DNA of 64,000 nt from the NCBI GenBank assembly GCA_000437395.1, contig FR898192.1, positions 62,001 to 126,000 of the forward strand. The letters run 5' to 3'. The position numbers were made by a program, and so were the translations under genes. Below, one piece after another: positions 61,150 through 64,000 of this stretch. Every line of letters starts with the position of its first letter. Within the stretch, counting starts at the first letter, position 1. The stretch comes from Clostridium sp. CAG:288 (GTDB lineage Bacteria; Bacillota_I; Bacilli_A; RFN20; CAG-288). Under the pieces are notes generated by a model. The model was not told where the DNA came from. It did not search any database and worked only from the letters and a program-made list of their open reading frames with translations.

Positions 61150-62529
61150 ATGAAATATTTAATTAATACATTTAAAAGAAACACATATTTAATTAAATTA
61201 GCTCTTCCAATTTTCTTAGAGTTAATATTACAAATGTTAATAGGTAGTGTCGATCAATTAATGTTGACAGGTAATAAAACAGCAGTTAATGGAATTATTC
61301 AAGCTAATACATTAACTAACCTTGTTTTGATTGTTTTTTCTGTTTTATCGACTGCTTCTATTATTTTAATTACTCAATTAAATGCTTCAGGTAATAAAGA
61401 ATCAGCAGACAAAATTTACGCCTTAAGTTTTTACTTTAATTTAGTTATAGGAATTTTGTTCTCAGCTTTTTTATATTTCTTCTGTGAAGATATTTTTGTA
61501 GCAATGAAGGTAGATTCGTCGGTTATGGATGAAGCTTGTTCTTATATGAGACTAACAGGTACTTTTATTGTTTTTCAGGCAATGATTACAACTTTTTCAG
61601 CCTATTTCAGATCCAATAAATTAATGATTCAATCAACAATTATTACTTTAGTTATGAATATTGTTAATATTGTTGGTAATGCTATTTTGATTTATGGTTT
61701 TAAAATGGGTGTTGTCGGTGCTGGTATTTCTTCAACAGCTTGTAGATTAGCAGGGCTTATAATTACAATTATCGTCTACGTTAAATACATTAATATTTCT
61801 CTTTCTATTAAACAATTAATGCCTTTTCCTAGAGTTTTATTTGGAAAGTTGTTAAAAATTGGTATTCCAAGTGCAGGTGAAAATTTTTCTTATAGTTTCT
61901 CACAAATAGTTATTTTATCAATTTTAAATTCAACTTCATCTGGCGTCTTAGCAGGTAATATCAAAGGATATATAACTACTTTTACTATGATTGTTTATAT
62001 GTTTGCAAATGGTATTGTTCAGGCTATGCAAGTCCTTGAAGGAGAGTATATAGGATCTAATCAAATGGATAAAGCTGATAAACTATTTAAGGATACAGTT
62101 GTCATGTCTATTACGATTTCAACTATCATGTCCATAATTTTATGGTCAGTTTCTTATCCTTTGTTCATGATGATTATGAAGGACTCTGAGGCTGCTAAAT
62201 TGGCCTTTATAGCTTTATCAATAGATATTCTTCTTGAGGTAGGAAGAGCTTGTAACATCATTTCTGTTAGAGCCTTACAAACAGCAGGTGATATTAATTT
62301 CCCAGTTTTGTTATCAATATTATCTTGTTGGTTATTTGCAGTTGGGGGAACATATGTTTTAGGAATTCCACTTAAATTAGGATTGATAGGATGTTGGATT
62401 TCAATGTGCTTTGATGAATGCTTTAGAGCTGTTGTATTTTGCATTAGATGGAAACATGGTAAGTGGAAAAATAAACATTTATTGACAGGTATTGAAAAAA
62501 GTAAAAATAATAAATTCTCTACTATCTAA
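61150..62529 (+). CDS. MATE-family efflux transporter
   Basis: 459 aa, twelve predicted spans, two six-span halves with the MATE features PIFLELILQMLIGSVDQLMLTG in the first helix and IGIPSAGENFSYSFSQ in the seventh. Exports cationic drugs or metabolites using Na+ or H+. GGTGGTGAT site. Overlaps the convergent gene by 4 nt. Confidence 0.92.
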   Translation: MKYLINTFKRNTYLIKLALPIFLELILQMLIGSVDQLMLTGNKTAVNGIIQANTLTNLVLIVFSVLSTASIILITQLNASGNKESADKIYALSFYFNLVIGILFSAFLYFFCEDIFVAMKVDSSVMDEACSYMRLTGTFIVFQAMITTFSAYFRSNKLMIQSTIITLVMNIVNIVGNAILIYGFKMGVVGAGISSTACRLAGLIITIIVYVKYINISLSIKQLMPFPRVLFGKLLKIGIPSAGENFSYSFSQIVILSILNSTSSGVLAGNIKGYITTFTMIVYMFANGIVQAMQVLEGEYIGSNQMDKADKLFKDTVVMSITISTIMSIILWSVSYPLFMMIMKDSEAAKLAFIALSIDILLEVGRACNIISVRALQTAGDINFPVLLSILSCWLFAVGGTYVLGIPLKLGLIGCWISMCFDECFRAVVFCIRWKHGKWKNKHLLTGIEKSKNNKFSTI

Positions 62530-63434
62530 TTCGTATAATTTAATAGCCATTCTATAGGTCTAATTTTATATTTTTCTACTAAGCGTTTGTGTAATTCTAC
62601 TAAGAGATTTACTTCACGCTTAGTTTTTTTATGTTTTTTTACTATCGATAATTTTATATCTTTCTTTAAAGCAAAATAGTCTTCTAAAATATCAAATGTT
62701 GCAGTTGGAAACAAAGCGCGAGCCATAAGTAATGATATTTCCATCTGATCAAGTTTATAATAATCGATTATTGATATTAGTTCATTTAGATTTATTGCTT
62801 TTTCTTTATATAAAAAAGCTAAGTCTCTTGTCGGTGAATCAATGACAATATTAAATGGATTAAATAAATCAAAAGAGGTTAAATCATATAATCTTTTATG
62901 TGCATAACATAAATTTTTAACTTCATTACCATAATCTTCCTTCATATCCGTAAGATACTCAATGGCATTTGAACATAAACCGATGGCAAATATTGTTTCT
63001 TTCAATATTATTGGATATGTAAAATCATCTATTTTTAAGTAAGGCACACATTTTTCTTCTATTAAGTTTAGTTTTTCTTCCCAAAGAGTACTTAAATTTG
63101 AAATAGTATACGGTTTTGATAGCTCGTTAATTTCTAAATGTTGAAAGCTAATTAAATTATCTAATTTGTAATCTTTTTTTAAACATGAAACTAACGAAAC
63201 GGTTCCGTATTTTGATTCAACTCCGTATAATCCAGCTCTATTTTTTACAATATGACAATGAGGATTAATATTTAATTTGGAATATAAATATTGTATATAT
63301 TCTTCCATATTTATTAAGTCATTTTCCGTTAAAGAATGTGCCATAACTTTAAATTCATAACCTTTAAATTCAAATTCACTTGCATCTGAATCACTATAGT
63401 AATATCCGTATTGGTCAAAAATAAAGTCTCGCAT
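62526..63434 (-). CDS. CotS/YutH-like degenerate kinase-fold protein (possible spore coat)
   Basis: 302 aa. The C-terminal half has the layout of the CotS/YutH branch of choline-kinase-like proteins: CYAHKRLYDLTSFDLFNPFNIVIDSPTRDLAFLYKEK (parts) where HxDxxxxN and the metal Asp would be, and an ALFPTATFDILEDYF segment typical of CotS proteins. The catalytic His-Gly-Asp is not kept, so it is likely inactive. Upstream CATACATT resembles a sigma-E -10 but is inside the cysQ terminator. Family call is tentative. Confidence 0.5.
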   Translation of the reverse strand: MRDFIFDQYGYYYSDSDASEFEFKGYEFKVMAHSLTENDLINMEEYIQYLYSKLNINPHCHIVKNRAGLYGVESKYGTVSLVSCLKKDYKLDNLISFQHLEINELSKPYTISNLSTLWEEKLNLIEEKCVPYLKIDDFTYPIILKETIFAIGLCSNAIEYLTDMKEDYGNEVKNLCYAHKRLYDLTSFDLFNPFNIVIDSPTRDLAFLYKEKAINLNELISIIDYYKLDQMEISLLMARALFPTATFDILEDYFALKKDIKLSIVKKHKKTKREVNLLVELHKRLVEKYKIRPIEWLLNYTN

Positions 63435-63452
63435 GTCTCTCCTTAAGCAAAT

Positions 63453-63483
63453 AAAAAATGTATGTTATTTTCATAACATACAT
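63453..63483 (-). terminator. cysQ terminator
   Basis: Perfect 11-bp stem ATGTATGTTAT/ATAACATACAT with GAAA loop, then six T on the minus strand. Confidence 0.92.
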
Positions 63484-63504
63484 ATTCATTTAAACAATAA
63501 ATTA

Positions 63505-64000
63505 TTACTTAACTAAATCTAAATTGTCTTTGGAGTTAACAATAAAGAAGCCATCACGGTTATAAACATCTTTTTTATTATATGTAATTGGTTCGAGTTT
63601 TGAGGTAACAAATATACCTCCAGCTTCGCTTACAACTGCTTGAGGAGCACATGTATCCCATTCTTTTGAACCAGCACCGAATCTAAATGTTAATTCAGCT
63701 TTACCGCTAGCAATTAAACAAGCTTTTATTGCACTACCATGTTTTATTAATGAAGAAATTCTATCTTTGTGATTGTTAAAAATTGTTAATTCTTGTTCTG
63801 TTTGATGACATACTGAACTTAATTGGATAAGATCAGTTGTCTTATCATTAACATGAATTAATTGCGGTGTTTGACTGTCTTTAGCAAGATAATATGCTTT
63901 GCAACCTAAAGAAGCATAATAAATTTCACCAGTAACTGGAATTGCAACTACACCGACTGCTGGTTGTCCTTTATAAGATAAAGCGATGTTTATGCAAAAT
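63505..64000 (-). CDS. cysQ: CysQ-type 3'(2'),5'-bisphosphate nucleotidase (partial, start beyond window)
   Basis: The last 164 codons are in the window; translated by hand from the minus strand. Features: KGQPAVGVVAIPVTGEIYYAS, HGSAIKACLIASGKAELTFRFG and the metal-binding EWDTCAPQAVVSEAGG, and a YNKKDVYNRDGFF end. This is the inositol-monophosphatase superfamily, CysQ branch, which removes the 3'-phosphate of PAP or nanoRNA products. Stop at 63505-63507, then a perfect terminator. Confidence 0.88.
   Translation of the reverse strand, partial: FCINIALSYKGQPAVGVVAIPVTGEIYYASLGCKAYYLAKDSQTPQLIHVNDKTTDLIQLSSVCHQTEQELTIFNNHKDRISSLIKHGSAIKACLIASGKAELTFRFGAGSKEWDTCAPQAVVSEAGGIFVTSKLEPITYNKKDVYNRDGFFIVNSKDNLDLVK

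Noticed and set aside
1..64000. Mycoplasma genetic code (UGA = Trp)
   Set aside because: Several genes such as cotE and the glycosylase end in TGA and tryptophans are TGG.
1..64000. Insertion sequences or prophage
   Set aside because: No transposase, integrase or phage structural gene is seen in any frame.

Overview
This 64 kb window is a piece of an AT-rich, low-G+C Gram-positive (Bacillota) chromosome. The evidence is dense operons with strong AGGAGG-type Shine-Dalgarno sites, sigma-A promoters and T-tailed hairpin terminators. It has a Firmicutes gene order (gdpP/rplI/dnaB/walJ/rlmH, rpsF-ssb-rpsR, mnmG next to parA-parB), a SufCDSUB operon, comFA/comFC, and clear endospore genes: spo0A, a spoIIQ-like gene, dacB-spmA-spmB, cotE, a CotS/YutH-like gene and YjcZ-like small proteins. 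UGA is used as a stop and Trp is TGG, so the code is standard and this is not a mycoplasma. My inference is an uncultured, host-associated, spore-forming lineage near Erysipelotrichia or the Bacilli relatives of Mollicutes. I did not test this with a tree.

Layout. 0-5 kb: tRNA-Val/Tyr, cold-shock protein, comFC/comFA, cotE, a GH13 glucosidase and tRNA-Gln. 5-14 kb (minus strand): DUF454, a frameshifted NO-response gene, then the replication/cell-wall operon gdpP-dnaB2-rplI-dnaB1-walJ-rlmH. 14-21 kb: rpmF, yitT, gltX, the rpsF-ssb-rpsR operon with a structured leader, a DUF2232 protein, the spoIIQ-like gene, a SpoU methyltransferase and a DNA glycosylase. 21.5-23.7 kb has no believable protein gene. 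It carries an array of at least five small structured RNAs of two families (A and B) on the minus strand, each with its own sigma-A promoter and terminator, plus a 72-bp direct repeat and decayed repeats; two tRNAs follow. 24-36 kb: adhE with a small-molecule kinase, cell-envelope lipoproteins, rdgB, ferredoxin, an FMN-riboswitch-controlled riboflavin transporter, rluB and the dacB-spmA-spmB operon. 35-43.5 kb: parA-parB, then sufC-D-S-U-B with mnmG coupled at the end. 43.5-49 kb: two YjcZ-like micro-proteins with a sigma-K-like promoter, a PrsA-like foldase with a coupled partner lipoprotein, hit and spo0A. 49-64 kb: yhaM-recX, a glycolipid glycosyltransferase and a lysyl-PG-synthase-type membrane protein, two Q/N-rich membrane proteins, asnS, a NifU domain, a 5'-nucleotidase, a MATE exporter, a CotS-like gene and a cut-off cysQ.

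The best candidate for something undescribed is the interleaved small-RNA array (A-B-A-B-A) at 22.45-23.49 kb. Both families show conserved promoters, conserved linker or loop sequence, and stems whose sequence changes while pairing is kept. Other points worth a look: a degenerate second DnaB that has lost the arginine-finger Arg, the sigma-K-like control of the micro-proteins, a one-base frameshift in the YgbA-type gene beside a perfect 30-bp palindrome, and two neighbouring Q/N-rich membrane proteins. All calls come from reading the sequence and its translations; no database search was run.
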